From Pseudobutyrivibrio ruminis (lineage in GTDB: Bacteria > Bacillota > Clostridia > Lachnospirales > Lachnospiraceae): DNA of 64,000 nt. The stretch is taken from contig NZ_SVET01000012.1 of NCBI RefSeq assembly GCF_015057245.1, forward strand, positions 18,683 through 82,682. The letters are read 5' to 3'. Of this stretch, positions 18,493-28,114 are shown piece by piece. Every line of letters starts with the position of its first letter. Position 1 is the first letter of the stretch. The notes below the pieces were generated by a model that worked only from the letters and a program-made list of their open reading frames with translations, searched no databases and was not told the DNA's origin. The translations under genes and the position numbers were made by a program.

Positions 18493-19197
18493 ATGAAGTT
18501 CAAGAAGATAGGTGAGGACAAGATTAGATGTGTCATCACAAAAGAAGAAATGGAACAGAACGGCATGGAGCTTGGTGATTTCGTCAGTGACCAGGAAAAG
18601 ACCCAGAGCTTTATTAGGGATATTCTTGCTGAAGCCTGTGAGACCCTCGGAATTGAGACTCATGCAAAGGCGTACAGCGTTCAAATGACAGTGATGCCAC
18701 AGGGTGATGTTGCATTACTTATATCTCCAGATTCAAGCACAGGACTGGCTACAGCAATTGAAGAATTAAAAAAGCATCTCACAGGTTTACAGGAGACGCT
18801 TTCAACTACGAAAACACCTCAGAGTGCAGCAATTTCAGCTAGTACATCTGATGTTCCAGTACAGCCTGCAAAGGCCATTACAGACGAAAGTGATGAGGTG
18901 ACAGATCAGTATCTGGACACTCCACTTTGGGCAATACTTGATGATTTAGATTCAGCAATTTTACTTTGCAAGCATCTTCCAAAGTACGACGGAATGAAGA
19001 GTACTTTGTACCGTTACGGAGATGACTACTACATCAAGCTGAATTTTGAGCTTACACGCAGACAAATCTCAGCAGTGATTTTAGTAATAGCAGAGTTTGC
19101 AAATCAGATGTTTACAGAAAGCTTTGATGGGGCATTCTTATTAGAGCACGGCGATTTGATTTGCGAAGATTGCGCAAATGTTTTATCACAAATTTAA
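18493..19197 (+). CDS. mecA: Adaptor protein MecA
   Basis: About 234 residues with the MecA layout: an N-terminal substrate-binding domain (MKFKKIGEDKIRCVITKEEM), a low-complexity Ser/Thr linker, and a C-terminal ClpC-binding domain (YLDTPLWAILDDLDSAILLC ... RRQISAVILVIAEFA). MecA delivers proteins to the ClpCP protease. The ATG at 18493 follows GGAGGGGAG. The longer reading frame from 18448 would use a TTG without a site. Monocistronic, ending at a strong terminator. Confidence 0.88.
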   Translation: MKFKKIGEDKIRCVITKEEMEQNGMELGDFVSDQEKTQSFIRDILAEACETLGIETHAKAYSVQMTVMPQGDVALLISPDSSTGLATAIEELKKHLTGLQETLSTTKTPQSAAISASTSDVPVQPAKAITDESDEVTDQYLDTPLWAILDDLDSAILLCKHLPKYDGMKSTLYRYGDDYYIKLNFELTRRQISAVILVIAEFANQMFTESFDGAFLLEHGDLICEDCANVLSQI

Positions 19198-19210
19198 TAC
19201 AAAAATACCA

Positions 19211-19242
19211 ATAGTCAGGAGATTATCTCCTGACTATTTTTT
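19211..19242 (+). terminator. Rho-independent terminator after mecA
   Basis: A perfect 12-bp stem, ATAGTCAGGAGA-TTA-TCTCCTGACTAT, leads into a T run. Confidence 0.93.
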
Positions 19243-19350
19243 ATTGAAAAATAAAAGTTTAGTTAACAGCATAACCAGTTGATAAATCGCCATTTATCGA
19301 TAAACTATTAGAAGGAGTTTATTGATATTGTATTACGTAAAGGGAGTTTT

Positions 19351-20973
19351 ATGAACAGACACGCATTATTACACATACCAGAATCAAGATATTGTTTTCC
19401 ATTATCGACGGATGAAATAGTTCTTAGACTTAGAACTGCCAGAGAAGATGCAGAAAGTGGACTTAAGGTAAGCTTAATCTACGGTGTTAAGTATGATTAT
19501 AAAGAAGAGAGATACACTGCGGATGTTCCACTTAAATATAAAGATGAGCTATTCGCTTATTATGAAATTCAGCTGAAAATAAACGACGTTCGATTTGTTT
19601 ATATTTTCCAGCTGGAGAAGAATAACAAAGTATATTATTACAGCGAAGACGGTCTTACTGAAAGCTACAATTACGACGATTGTTATTATAATTTCTTTCA
19701 GTTGCCATACATCAATGAAAATGATGTTATGCCACTTGTAGAATGGATGCCAGGTTCTGTTTTCTATCAGATTTTTGTTGATAGATTCTGCGTTGGGGAT
19801 GAAAACAAGGATATGTCCTATATCGACATGAGATGGGGCGATAAACCTACCACTAAAAGCCATGCTGGTGGCGATCTTCGAGGAATTATAAAGAGACTTG
19901 ATTATCTTAAGGATTTGGGCATTTCAGGAATATATTTAACGCCTATATTTTTATCGGAATCAAATCACAAGTACGATATTATTGACTATAAAACTATAGA
20001 TCCACAGTTTGGTACGACGGAGGATTTGATAGAACTGGTAAAGGAAGCTCATGCCAGAGGTATAAGACTTGTGCTGGATGCAGTTTTTAATCATTGCAGC
20101 ACAAAGATGGAGCAGTTTCAGGATGTAGTAAAAAATGGACGTAAATCAAAGTATCACGACTGGTTCATTATTGATGGAGATAAGGCAGACGTAGAAAATC
20201 GTAATTACGAATGCTTTGCATATTCAAAGTCCATGCCAAAACTTAACACAGCGAATCCTGATGTGCAAAAATATTTGTTGGATATTGCTACCTATTGGAT
20301 AGATGTTGCAGACATTGATGGATGGCGCCTTGATGTGGCTGATGAAGTGTCACATGATTTCTGGAGAATGTTCAGAAAGGCTGTAAAAGCGAAAAAGAGT
20401 GATGCCGTAATCATTGGAGAAAACTGGCATGATGCATACCCATCTTTGCAAGGAGACCAGCAGGATAGCATTATGAATTATGCTTTTACTAAAATCTGCC
20501 TTGATTATTTTGCAAAAGGAATATGTGATGAGGCAAAAACTGTCCAGCATCTAAATGGAATTTTGATGCGTAACATGAAGCAAGTAAACTATATGATGCT
20601 GAATTTGCTTGATTCTCATGATACAGAGCGCTTCTTTACTGCTATAGGCAAAGATAAAAAGAAATTGGAAACAGCAATGGCATTGACTATGTTTATGCCT
20701 GGTGCCCCTTGTCTGTACTATGGAACTGAGCAGGCTATGGAAGGCAATCATGATCCTGATTGTCGTCGTTGTTTTAATTGGGACAGAAAAGAGTGGGATA
20801 TGGATTTCCTGGAAAAAGTAAAGGGTTTAATTGCTTTGAAAAAGAATCCGGTATTGCAATTGGGAGAAATATCAATAGTAGAAGATGATAATGCAATAAA
20901 TGTAATTAGAAGTTACAAGGGTAAAACAAAGACCCTTAAGATTACAAGTCCTACCGCATATACGATATATTAA
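19351..20973 (+). CDS. Cytoplasmic GH13 alpha-glycosidase (neopullulanase/cyclomaltodextrinase type)
   Basis: A 540-residue GH13 enzyme with no signal peptide. A beta-rich N-terminal domain (about 1-130) resembles CBM34, as in neopullulanase and maltogenic amylase. The barrel then shows DAVFNHCS, nucleophile D328 (GWRLDVADEV), acid/base E357 (IGENWHD) and D424 (DSHDTERF). Such enzymes cut imported malto-oligosaccharides or cyclodextrins. It complements the surface amylase upstream and glycogen phosphorylase downstream. The start has AAGGGAG. The exact specificity within the subfamily cannot be set by eye. Confidence 0.88.
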   Translation: MNRHALLHIPESRYCFPLSTDEIVLRLRTAREDAESGLKVSLIYGVKYDYKEERYTADVPLKYKDELFAYYEIQLKINDVRFVYIFQLEKNNKVYYYSEDGLTESYNYDDCYYNFFQLPYINENDVMPLVEWMPGSVFYQIFVDRFCVGDENKDMSYIDMRWGDKPTTKSHAGGDLRGIIKRLDYLKDLGISGIYLTPIFLSESNHKYDIIDYKTIDPQFGTTEDLIELVKEAHARGIRLVLDAVFNHCSTKMEQFQDVVKNGRKSKYHDWFIIDGDKADVENRNYECFAYSKSMPKLNTANPDVQKYLLDIATYWIDVADIDGWRLDVADEVSHDFWRMFRKAVKAKKSDAVIIGENWHDAYPSLQGDQQDSIMNYAFTKICLDYFAKGICDEAKTVQHLNGILMRNMKQVNYMMLNLLDSHDTERFFTAIGKDKKKLETAMALTMFMPGAPCLYYGTEQAMEGNHDPDCRRCFNWDRKEWDMDFLEKVKGLIALKKNPVLQLGEISIVEDDNAINVIRSYKGKTKTLKITSPTAYTIY

Positions 20974-20977
20974 AAAA

Positions 20978-21005
20978 ATCCTAGGTGCTAGTTTGCACCT
21001 AGGAT
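20978..21005. terminator. Bidirectional terminator between the GH13 gene and pflA
   Basis: A perfect 11-bp stem, ATCCTAGGTGC-TAGTTT-GCACCTAGGAT, flanked by an A run and TTCTTTT, between convergent genes. The pflA stop codon lies within the left arm. Confidence 0.92.
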
Positions 21006-21719
21006 TTCTTTTGCATTTTTTATTCTTTCAGCAGTTGGTGATTCAACTCCCTCAAGGCGATATGGTATGCCTAGCTCAGCATACTTTGGAACACCGAGAC
21101 TGTGATATGGAAGAACCTCTACACGCTCTACAGTTTTAAGTGTATCAATAAATTCACGTGTACGATGTAACAGTTCATCATTATCGCTTCCACCAGGAAC
21201 AAGTACATGTCTAATCCAAATTCTTACACCCATATCAGAGATTTCTCGTGCCATCTGAAGGATATTATCATTAGATACCCCTGTGAGCTTCTTATGCTCC
21301 TCAGGATCGATGTTTTTGATATCAAGCATAACAGTGTCAGTTACGCTCATTAGCTCCTTCCATTTGCTATAAAATGGCTCTTCATGAGTGAATGGCTGGC
21401 CGGCAGTATCAATACAAGTGGTGATACCTTTAGCTTTGGCTTTCTTAAATAAATCCAACACAAAATCAATCTGAAGAAGTGGCTCGCCGCCACTGACAGT
21501 AATTCCTCCATCCTTCTTCCAGTAAGGCTTGTAGCGAAGAGCTTTTTCAAGGACCTGATCTGCACTATACTGCTCACCCTGATGCTCAGCCCATGTCTCT
21601 GGGTTGTGGCAAAAAGCACAGCGCATCTTGCATCCATTTAAGAAAATCAAAAAACGTACCCCTGGTCCATCTACAGCACCGAAGCTTTCAAATTTATTTA
21701 CGTATCCCGTTATAGCCAT
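20988..21719 (-). CDS. pflA: Pyruvate formate-lyase activating enzyme
   Basis: A 243-residue radical SAM enzyme that installs the glycyl radical on PflB. The [4Fe-4S] motif is C30-x3-C34-x2-C37 (NGCKMRCAFCHN), followed by TVSGGEPLLQ for SAM binding and the conserved RHVLVPG. It is downstream of pflB on the same strand but separated by 184 nt that hold a large hairpin. Ribosome site GGAGG. Confidence 0.95.
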   Translation of the reverse strand: MAITGYVNKFESFGAVDGPGVRFLIFLNGCKMRCAFCHNPETWAEHQGEQYSADQVLEKALRYKPYWKKDGGITVSGGEPLLQIDFVLDLFKKAKAKGITTCIDTAGQPFTHEEPFYSKWKELMSVTDTVMLDIKNIDPEEHKKLTGVSNDNILQMAREISDMGVRIWIRHVLVPGGSDNDELLHRTREFIDTLKTVERVEVLPYHSLGVPKYAELGIPYRLEGVESPTAERIKNAKEILGAN

Positions 21720-21750
21720 AATTGACTACCTCCAGTTCTTCAAAGAGTAA

Positions 21751-21896
21751 GCTTTAAAATTATACTAGACAACATTTAGCAGACCTTAAAGCACAGTCCC
21801 TACTTAGAGGGCATCCTTGAGATGGCCTCTTATGTAGGGCAACTAGTGCGACAAGAGCGCAAGCGTGTCTGCGAATGTGTCTAGTATATTTAAAGC
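21751..21896 (-). other. Large multi-stem hairpin between pflB and pflA
   Basis: The outer stem GCTTTAAA-at-TATACTAGACA (21751-21771) pairs with 21878-21896 over 19 bp with a 2-nt bulge. Inside, CATT/AATG, GCAGAC (21779-21784)/GTCTGC (21867-21872), GCAC/GTGC and CCCTAC (21798-21803)/GTAGGG (21834-21839) nest in order, and a small GCGCAAGC hairpin sits on the 3' side. It would be transcribed in the pflB-to-pflA direction. It may tune the PflB:PflA ratio by stabilising or attenuating mRNA; that role is inference. Confidence 0.55.
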
Positions 21897-21903
21897 GTAT
21901 TAT

Positions 21904-24162
21904 TTAGAGTGCCTCGTGGCAAGTACGTGCAATAACGTCGAGCTGCTGCTCTTTTGTTAAGTCGATGAACTTAACAGCGTATCCAGATACACGGATTGTG
22001 AAGTTAGCGTACTCTGGCTTCTCTGGATGCTCCATAGCATCGATAAGCTTTTCTTTGCCGAATACGTTAACGTTGAGGTGATGAGCACCCTGATCAAAGT
22101 ATCCGTCAAGTACGTTAACAAGGTTGTTAACACGCTCTTCCTCTGAGTGTCCGAGGGCACCTGGGTTGATTGTCTGTGTATTAGAGATTCCGTCAAGTGC
22201 TTCTTCATATGGAAGCTTAGCAACTGAGTTAAGTGAAGCAACAAGACCGTTCTTCTCTGCGCCATATGCTGGGTTTGCGCCTGGTGAAAGTGGCTCGCCT
22301 GCTGGTCTTCCGTCTGGAAGAGCACCTGTTGCCTTACCGTATACAACGTTTGATGTAATTGTAAGGATAGATGTTGTAGGCTCTGAATCTCTGTATGTGT
22401 GGATATGACGAAGCTTTGTCATGAATGTTCTAAGAAGCCATACAGCAATCTCATCAGCTCTGTCATCATCGTTACCATAACGTGGGAAGTCTCCCTCGAT
22501 TTCGAAATCCTTTGTGATTCCGTCCTCATCACGGATAGCCTTAACCTTTGCATACTTGATAGCTGAAAGTGAATCTACACAGTGTGAGAATCCAGCGATA
22601 CCTGTAGCAAATGAACGACGTACGTGTGTATCAATAAGGGCCATCTGGCAAACTTCATAGTAATACTTATCATGCATGTAGTGAATCATGTTGAGTGCTC
22701 CAACATACATGTGAGCTAACCAATCCATCATCTGATCAAACTTGTGCATAACCTCGTCGTAATCAAGGTACTCAGATGTGATAGGTGTGTACTCAGGACC
22801 AACCTGATCATGTGACTTCTCATCAACACCACCGTTGATAGCGTAAAGAAGACACTTAGCAAGGTTTGCACGAGCACCGAAGAACTGAAGCTCCTTACCT
22901 GTTTCTGTAGCAGATACACAGCAGCAGATTGAGTAATCATCGCCCCATGTAACTCTCATAACATCATCGTTCTCGTACTGGATAGAAGATGTGTTTACAG
23001 AAATCTTTGCAGCGTACTTCTTGAAGCTTTCAGGAAGACGGCTAGAGTACATAACTGTAAGGTTTGGCTCTGGTGAAGGACCCATGTTCTCAAGTGTGTG
23101 AAGGAATCTGTAGCAAGTCTTTGTAACCTGGTGACGTCCATCAAGACCAATACCACCAACTTCAAGTGTAGCCCATACTGGGTCACCTGAGAATAACTGG
23201 TTGTAAGACTCGATACGAGCAAACTTAACCATACGGCACTTCATTGTGAAGTGATCTATGATTTCCTGTGCCTCAGACTCTGTGATAATACCGTTTGCAA
23301 GGTCACGTGTCATGTAGATATCAAGGAATGTAGAAACACGTCCTACTGACATAGCAGCACCGTTCTGAGTCTTGATAGCTGCAAGGTAACCGAAGTATAA
23401 CCACTGAGCAGCTTCCTTAGCGTTTGCAGCTGGCTTAGAAATATCAAAGCCGTAAGAAGCAGCCATTTCCTTCATGCCCTTAAGAGCGTTAATCTGGTCT
23501 GTGATTTCCTCGCGAAGCTGGAAGTCATAACGTCTCATACCCTGACGATTTGTGTTAGCGAAGTCAATCTGCTTCTTTTCGATAAGGTAATCGATACCGT
23601 AAAGAGCAACTCTTCTGTAATCGCCTACGATACGACCACGGCCGTATGTATCAGGAAGACCTGTAAGAATTTTATTGTGACGAGCTTTCATAATCTCTGG
23701 TGTGTAGATATCGAAAACTCCCTGATTGTGTGTCTTGTGATAAACAGTAAAGATTTCGTGAAGCTTCTCGCTTGGCTCATAACCGTACATTCTGCAAGAC
23801 TGCTCAGCCATTTTAATACCACCGTATGGCATGAAAGCTCTCTTAAGAGGCTTGTCTGTCTGAAGACCAACGATCTTTTCAAGATCCTTTGTATCTTCTG
23901 AGATGTAACCTGGGCCATAAGAAGTAAGAGATGAAACAATTTCTGTTTCCATGTCTAAAACGCCGCCCTTAGCACGCTCAGCTGCCTGAAGTTCCTGAAG
24001 CTTACCCCAAAGTGTGTTAGTAGCATCTGTAGGACCTGCTAAGAAAGACTCATCTCCATCATAAGGAGTGTAGTTGTTCTGGATGAAGTCACGTACGTCA
24101 ACGTTATCTTTCCAAACGCGACCGACGAAACCATTCCATTGTGCGAAATCATGATTTGCCAT
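21904..24162 (-). CDS. pflB: Pyruvate formate-lyase (formate C-acetyltransferase)
   Basis: A 752-residue glycyl-radical enzyme that converts pyruvate and CoA to acetyl-CoA and formate. The active-site cysteines occur as C413-C414-C415 ([12 protein letters not shown]), and the glycyl radical is at G727 (RVSGYAVKF) near the C-terminus. The length is typical. Ribosome site AAAGGGA. It is followed on the same strand by pflA. The 5' leader carries two structured regions (24211-24302), suggesting post-transcriptional control. Together the two genes make formate and acetyl-CoA that can feed acetate and butyrate formation. Confidence 0.97.
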   Translation of the reverse strand: MANHDFAQWNGFVGRVWKDNVDVRDFIQNNYTPYDGDESFLAGPTDATNTLWGKLQELQAAERAKGGVLDMETEIVSSLTSYGPGYISEDTKDLEKIVGLQTDKPLKRAFMPYGGIKMAEQSCRMYGYEPSEKLHEIFTVYHKTHNQGVFDIYTPEIMKARHNKILTGLPDTYGRGRIVGDYRRVALYGIDYLIEKKQIDFANTNRQGMRRYDFQLREEITDQINALKGMKEMAASYGFDISKPAANAKEAAQWLYFGYLAAIKTQNGAAMSVGRVSTFLDIYMTRDLANGIITESEAQEIIDHFTMKCRMVKFARIESYNQLFSGDPVWATLEVGGIGLDGRHQVTKTCYRFLHTLENMGPSPEPNLTVMYSSRLPESFKKYAAKISVNTSSIQYENDDVMRVTWGDDYSICCCVSATETGKELQFFGARANLAKCLLYAINGGVDEKSHDQVGPEYTPITSEYLDYDEVMHKFDQMMDWLAHMYVGALNMIHYMHDKYYYEVCQMALIDTHVRRSFATGIAGFSHCVDSLSAIKYAKVKAIRDEDGITKDFEIEGDFPRYGNDDDRADEIAVWLLRTFMTKLRHIHTYRDSEPTTSILTITSNVVYGKATGALPDGRPAGEPLSPGANPAYGAEKNGLVASLNSVAKLPYEEALDGISNTQTINPGALGHSEEERVNNLVNVLDGYFDQGAHHLNVNVFGKEKLIDAMEHPEKPEYANFTIRVSGYAVKFIDLTKEQQLDVIARTCHEAL

Positions 24163-24210
24163 TGATTTGTTTCCCTTTCTGTTTATAAAAATATAAAAAT
24201 TTATAGTTCT

Positions 24211-24302
24211 GTTTGTAAGCTAGGTGGAAGCCTTACAAACGCCGGCTAGTGGGGTTATATTAGCCACAATTTGGACAGTTAGTTGCGTCTAACAATCTAG
24301 CC
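24211..24302 (-). other. Structured leader upstream of pflB
   Basis: The gap 24163-24477 holds two structures. GTTTGTAAG (24211-24219) pairs with CTTACAAAC (24232-24240). A three-way junction is closed by GGCTAG (24244-24249)/CTAGCC (24297-24302) and encloses GTGG...CCAC with GGTTA-TAT-TAGCC, and GTTAG-TTGCGT-CTAAC (24278-24293). They lie 49-140 nt before the pflB start and would be in its 5' UTR. I do not recognise a known riboswitch. The rest of the gap is AT-rich and must contain the divergent promoters. Confidence 0.5.
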
Positions 24303-24477
24303 TCTAATAATATACCATAGGAGTGACAAAAAATTCACAATGTATTAAAATAAAAACATTTTTGAGTGTATTTCTGCAAAAACAAATTGCGTGTGATTTA
24401 TTATTTATGGCTTTTGTATAGTAGAGATTTTTTTGGTACAATGAATTCACATTAATTTACAAAGTTTGGAGATAAAT

Positions 24478-25374
24478 TTGGCTACAAATAATACAAGTAC
24501 AAAAAACAAAGTAAAAGGGCCTAGTCAGACTGCTCCTGCAGGATACAAAGGCAAGAATCAAGCATTCCTTGATGCGGAATATCTTAGTGCGAGATATAAA
24601 AAGAGTTCCATCGAGGATGTTATTTCTGTGGGCGTAATTATTACAAACCCAGCCCATGAGGAGCTTGATAGATTCTACTCAACAGTTCAGCTAAGACCTG
24701 GCCATAAATTACCGCCGCTTATTACTGAGCTCACTGGTCTTACCAATGAAGATTTAGAGGATGCTCCAGCTTACGAGGATGTTATGACTGAGCTTATCAC
24801 TCGCATTCGTAAGTTTCAGGTTGGAAAAATCTGCGTTTGGGGCGGAGATAAAAACAGCTTTCAAAGAGACTATGAATCTAGAAATCTGGAAAAGCCACTT
24901 AAGCGAAGCGTTGCAAAGTTTATCAGCACTTTTGACAATATTCAAAAAGAAGTCAGCTTGGATGTTACTGGAGGCTTAGATGCAAATCTTTCCCTTGCAG
25001 ACATGAAAACAATTTGTGGGCTTGGTGGTCACGTAGAGCATAACGCTCTTGCAGATGCTGAAGACATGCTTAACTGCATCAGAATCATCGAGCAGGATCA
25101 GATGAAGTACGATGGAGTACGAGCTGCTGAATATAAAAAGTTCAGAGGCGAATATGTTAAAAATAGAAGCTTTGGGGATGTGGAAGAGGATGATGAGCTA
25201 ATCATCGATTCTAAGATAGGTACTGATTTCTTGGAAGAATTAAAGCGTAAAGGCTTCCACGAGAATCCAAAGACAAAAGCTTTTATGGATGATTTAGGAT
25301 TCTTACTCGGTCAGGGAAATGTATATATGGGTACTTTCTCTGAGATGATGGAAGAAAAGTCTAAGGAGATATAA
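24478..25374 (+). CDS. DEDDh 3'-5' exonuclease domain protein
   Basis: A roughly 298-residue protein with an RNase T/DNA polymerase epsilon-like exonuclease domain: FLDAEYLS (first Asp-Glu), ELTGLTNEDL, and HNALADAEDM (His-x4-Asp). The C-terminal third (about 210-298) has no domain I recognise. A TTG at 24478 is chosen because GGAG precedes it by 6 nt; an in-frame TTG at 24466 would leave no site. Substrate (RNA or DNA) is unknown. A flavin reductase gene follows after one base. Confidence 0.8.
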   Translation: MATNNTSTKNKVKGPSQTAPAGYKGKNQAFLDAEYLSARYKKSSIEDVISVGVIITNPAHEELDRFYSTVQLRPGHKLPPLITELTGLTNEDLEDAPAYEDVMTELITRIRKFQVGKICVWGGDKNSFQRDYESRNLEKPLKRSVAKFISTFDNIQKEVSLDVTGGLDANLSLADMKTICGLGGHVEHNALADAEDMLNCIRIIEQDQMKYDGVRAAEYKKFRGEYVKNRSFGDVEEDDELIIDSKIGTDFLEELKRKGFHENPKTKAFMDDLGFLLGQGNVYMGTFSEMMEEKSKEI

Positions 25375-25375
25375 A

Positions 25376-25954
25376 ATGGGAAAACAAAAGTGGAAAGCAG
25401 GTAATATGATTTATCCACTTCCAGCTGTAATGATTACATGCCGAGATAAAGAAGGGAATGATAATGTGTTTACTGTTGCATGGACAGGAACAGTATGTAC
25501 CAATCCGCCTATGGCATACATTTCAGTTAGGCCTAGCAGATACTCATACAATATGATAAAAGAGACAGGTGAATTTGTAATCAACTTGACTACAGAGGAG
25601 CTTGCTTTTGCTACAGATTTCTGTGGTGTCAAAAGTGGTAGGGATGTAGATAAGTTCGAAGCTTGCGGCCTTCACAAGGAAATGGCTGATGAAGTCAATG
25701 TTCCTATGCTAGTTGAATCGCCAGTCAACATCGAGTGTAGGGTGAGAGAAGCACATGAATATGGTAGCCATACTATGTTTGTTGCAGATGTTCTTGCTGT
25801 CCATGCAGATGAGAAATATATGAATGAAACAGGAAAGTTTCAATTGGAAGAATCAGAGCCATTGGCATATTGCCATGGCACTTATTTTGGCCTTACAAAA
25901 CCAAAGGGTACCTTTGGTTACTCTATAAAAAAGAAAGAAGGAAAGAAAAAATGA
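25376..25954 (+). CDS. Flavin reductase-like FMN-binding protein
   Basis: A 192-residue protein of the flavoredoxin/flavin reductase split-barrel family. The N-terminal YPLPAVMITCRDKEGNDNVFTVAW and PPMAYISVRPSRYSYNMIKETGEF are typical FMN-site regions. Its physiological partner is unknown. It is coupled with the exonuclease upstream (1-nt gap) and overlaps the aminopeptidase downstream by 4 nt (ATGA). Ribosome site AAGGAG. Confidence 0.88.
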   Translation: MGKQKWKAGNMIYPLPAVMITCRDKEGNDNVFTVAWTGTVCTNPPMAYISVRPSRYSYNMIKETGEFVINLTTEELAFATDFCGVKSGRDVDKFEACGLHKEMADEVNVPMLVESPVNIECRVREAHEYGSHTMFVADVLAVHADEKYMNETGKFQLEESEPLAYCHGTYFGLTKPKGTFGYSIKKKEGKKK

Positions 25955-27255
25955 ACAAGACAGTAAAAGGACTATTTGAATTTATAGAGGAGAGCCCATC
26001 TCAGTTTCACGTTGTGGCAAACGAGAGACAGAGATTTTTAGATGCTGGTTTCGTAGAGTTAAACGAAGCTAAAGAGTGGAAAATCGAGCTTGGTAAGAAC
26101 TATTTCGTTACAAGAAACGGTTCATCAATTCTTGCATTTAGAATGCCTAAGGATTCGCTTAAGAGCTTCATGATTATGGCTTCACACAGCGATTCACCAA
26201 CATTCAGAATCAAAGAGCAGCCAGAAATGAAAGAGGGCCACTATGTAAAGCTTAACACAGAAAAGTACGGCGGAATGCTTATGGCTCCTTGGTTTGACAG
26301 ACCACTTTCAATCGCTGGTCGTGTAATTGTTAGAAGTAAAAATGGTATCGAGACAAAGCTTATAGATTTCGATAGAGATCTTTGCATGCTTCCTTCACTT
26401 GCAATCCACATGAACAGAGAAGCAAACGATGGTTACAAATACAATCCACAGAAGGATTTACTTCCACTTGTATCTATGGATGAAAACTTCAATCTTAAGA
26501 AGCTTGTTGCAGCAGAGCTTTCAGTTAAGGAAGAGGAAATCCTAGGTTCTGATTTATTCCTATACAACAGAGAGCCAGGTAAGGTTTGGGGTGCAGACGA
26601 AGAATTTATTTCTATCAGAAGACTTGATGACCTTCAGTGCTCATACAGCTCAATGATGGGACTTCTTGGAGCTAAGAATTCAAACACAGCAGCTCAGATT
26701 CACGTAACATTTGATAATGAAGAAGTAGGAAGTGGTACAAAGCAGGGTGCTGATTCTACATTCTTATATGATACTTTGGTTCGCATTAACGAAGCCATGG
26801 GTGGCAATAACTCAAGCCTTCTCACAGCAATTGCAAATTCATTTATGGTTTCTGCAGACAATGCTCATGCGCTACATCCAAACTATGCAGAAAAGAGTGA
26901 CCCAACAAACAAGGTTTATATGAATGAAGGCGTTGTAATCAAGTTCAATGCAAATCAGAAATACATGACAGATGGTTTGGCATTTGGAATTTTCACAGAA
27001 ATGTGCAACAAGGCAAAAGTACCATATCAGACATTTGTAAACCGTTCGGATGTAGCTGGTGGTTCTACACTTGGCAACATTTCAAACGCTCATGTTTCAA
27101 TCAATGGTGTTGATATCGGATTAGCTCAGCTTGCTATGCATTCTCCATATGAGACAGCAGGTGTGAAAGATACCGAATATTTGCTTAAAATTGCTACGAA
27201 ATTTTACGAAACTGTCATTGAAAATGTTTCGGGCTCAGATTATAATTTTGATTAA
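25951..27255 (+). CDS. apeB: M18-family aminopeptidase
   Basis: A 434-residue cytoplasmic di-zinc aminopeptidase. Metal and catalytic regions are MASHSDSPTFRIK (first His-x-Asp), TFDNEEVGSGTKQGADS (Glu-Glu), SADNAHALHP and GGSTLGNISNAH (last His). It removes N-terminal residues from peptides. The ATG at 25951 overlaps the preceding stop. AGAAAGAAGGAAAG supplies the ribosome site. Confidence 0.93.
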   Translation: MNKTVKGLFEFIEESPSQFHVVANERQRFLDAGFVELNEAKEWKIELGKNYFVTRNGSSILAFRMPKDSLKSFMIMASHSDSPTFRIKEQPEMKEGHYVKLNTEKYGGMLMAPWFDRPLSIAGRVIVRSKNGIETKLIDFDRDLCMLPSLAIHMNREANDGYKYNPQKDLLPLVSMDENFNLKKLVAAELSVKEEEILGSDLFLYNREPGKVWGADEEFISIRRLDDLQCSYSSMMGLLGAKNSNTAAQIHVTFDNEEVGSGTKQGADSTFLYDTLVRINEAMGGNNSSLLTAIANSFMVSADNAHALHPNYAEKSDPTNKVYMNEGVVIKFNANQKYMTDGLAFGIFTEMCNKAKVPYQTFVNRSDVAGGSTLGNISNAHVSINGVDIGLAQLAMHSPYETAGVKDTEYLLKIATKFYETVIENVSGSDYNFD

Positions 27256-27302
27256 TTTTGAAGGCTTTGACACACTTATATTGACACTTGGGGGAAAATG
27301 AG

Positions 27303-28091
27303 ATGAAATTCAGACCATGCATTGACATTCACAACGGTAAGGTAAAGCAAATTGTTGGTTCAACTATTTCAGATTTGGGGAAAGCAGATGGTCAGCCGAA
27401 GGAGAATTTTGTAGCGGATAAAGGTGCAGCTTATTTTGCGAACCTTTACAAGTCAGATGATCTTAGAGGCGGACACATCATCAATCTGAATATGAAAGGC
27501 ACACCAGAGTATGAGGCTTCAAAGGAAGAAGCTATGGAAGCTCTTAGAGCATATCCTGGTGGAATGCAGTATGGTGGCGGAGTAGATGATAAAAACGCTA
27601 GAGATTTTATATCTGCTGGGGCCAGCCATGTTATTGTTACTTCTTTTGTTTTTAACGATGGAAGAGTCGATTACGATGCTTTGAAGCGCATATCAGAGGT
27701 CGTTGGAAGAGAGCATTTGGTTCTGGATTTATCTTGTACCAGAATAGATGATAAATATGTCATTGTTACAGACAGATGGCAGAAGGTTTCCAAGGAGATT
27801 ATCACATACAATTTCCTTGATAGACTTGCATACTATTGCGATGAGTTTTTGATTCATGCAGCAGATGTGGAGGGAAGACAGAGCGGTATTGATAGGGATT
27901 TAGTTGGTTTTTTATCAGGTTACAAGCGTGTTCCAATTACATATGCAGGTGGAGTATCAGATTACGGAGATATAGAACTCATTAGCTATCTATCTGATAA
28001 TAATATGGATTTCACTGTAGGCTCATGCCTGGATTTATTCGGAGGAGATTTATCCTACGAAAGAATAGTGAAACGAATTGTAACTAGGTAA
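27303..28091 (+). CDS. hisA: Eukaryotic-type HisA (ProFAR isomerase)
   Basis: A 262-residue TIM-barrel isomerase of histidine synthesis. It matches the divergent form usually seen in fungi and plants rather than standard bacterial HisA: MKFRPCIDIHNGKVKQIVGST, then GGHIINLN, PGGMQYGGGV, LVLDLSCT, and the phosphate loop TYAGGVSDYGDI. No other his gene is nearby. The ATG at 27303 follows GGGGGAAAA. Standalone eukaryotic-type hisA genes are known in some Clostridia and Bacteroidetes. It presumably serves the pathway encoded elsewhere. Confidence 0.85.
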   Translation: MKFRPCIDIHNGKVKQIVGSTISDLGKADGQPKENFVADKGAAYFANLYKSDDLRGGHIINLNMKGTPEYEASKEEAMEALRAYPGGMQYGGGVDDKNARDFISAGASHVIVTSFVFNDGRVDYDALKRISEVVGREHLVLDLSCTRIDDKYVIVTDRWQKVSKEIITYNFLDRLAYYCDEFLIHAADVEGRQSGIDRDLVGFLSGYKRVPITYAGGVSDYGDIELISYLSDNNMDFTVGSCLDLFGGDLSYERIVKRIVTR

Positions 28092-28114
28092 TAAGGCAAC
28101 AAAGGAAGGTACAC

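Noticed and set aside
24163..24310. ZTP (pfl) riboswitch upstream of pflB
   Set aside because: The conserved ZTP core and pseudoknot sequences are not seen; despite its name that motif is not tied to pflB.
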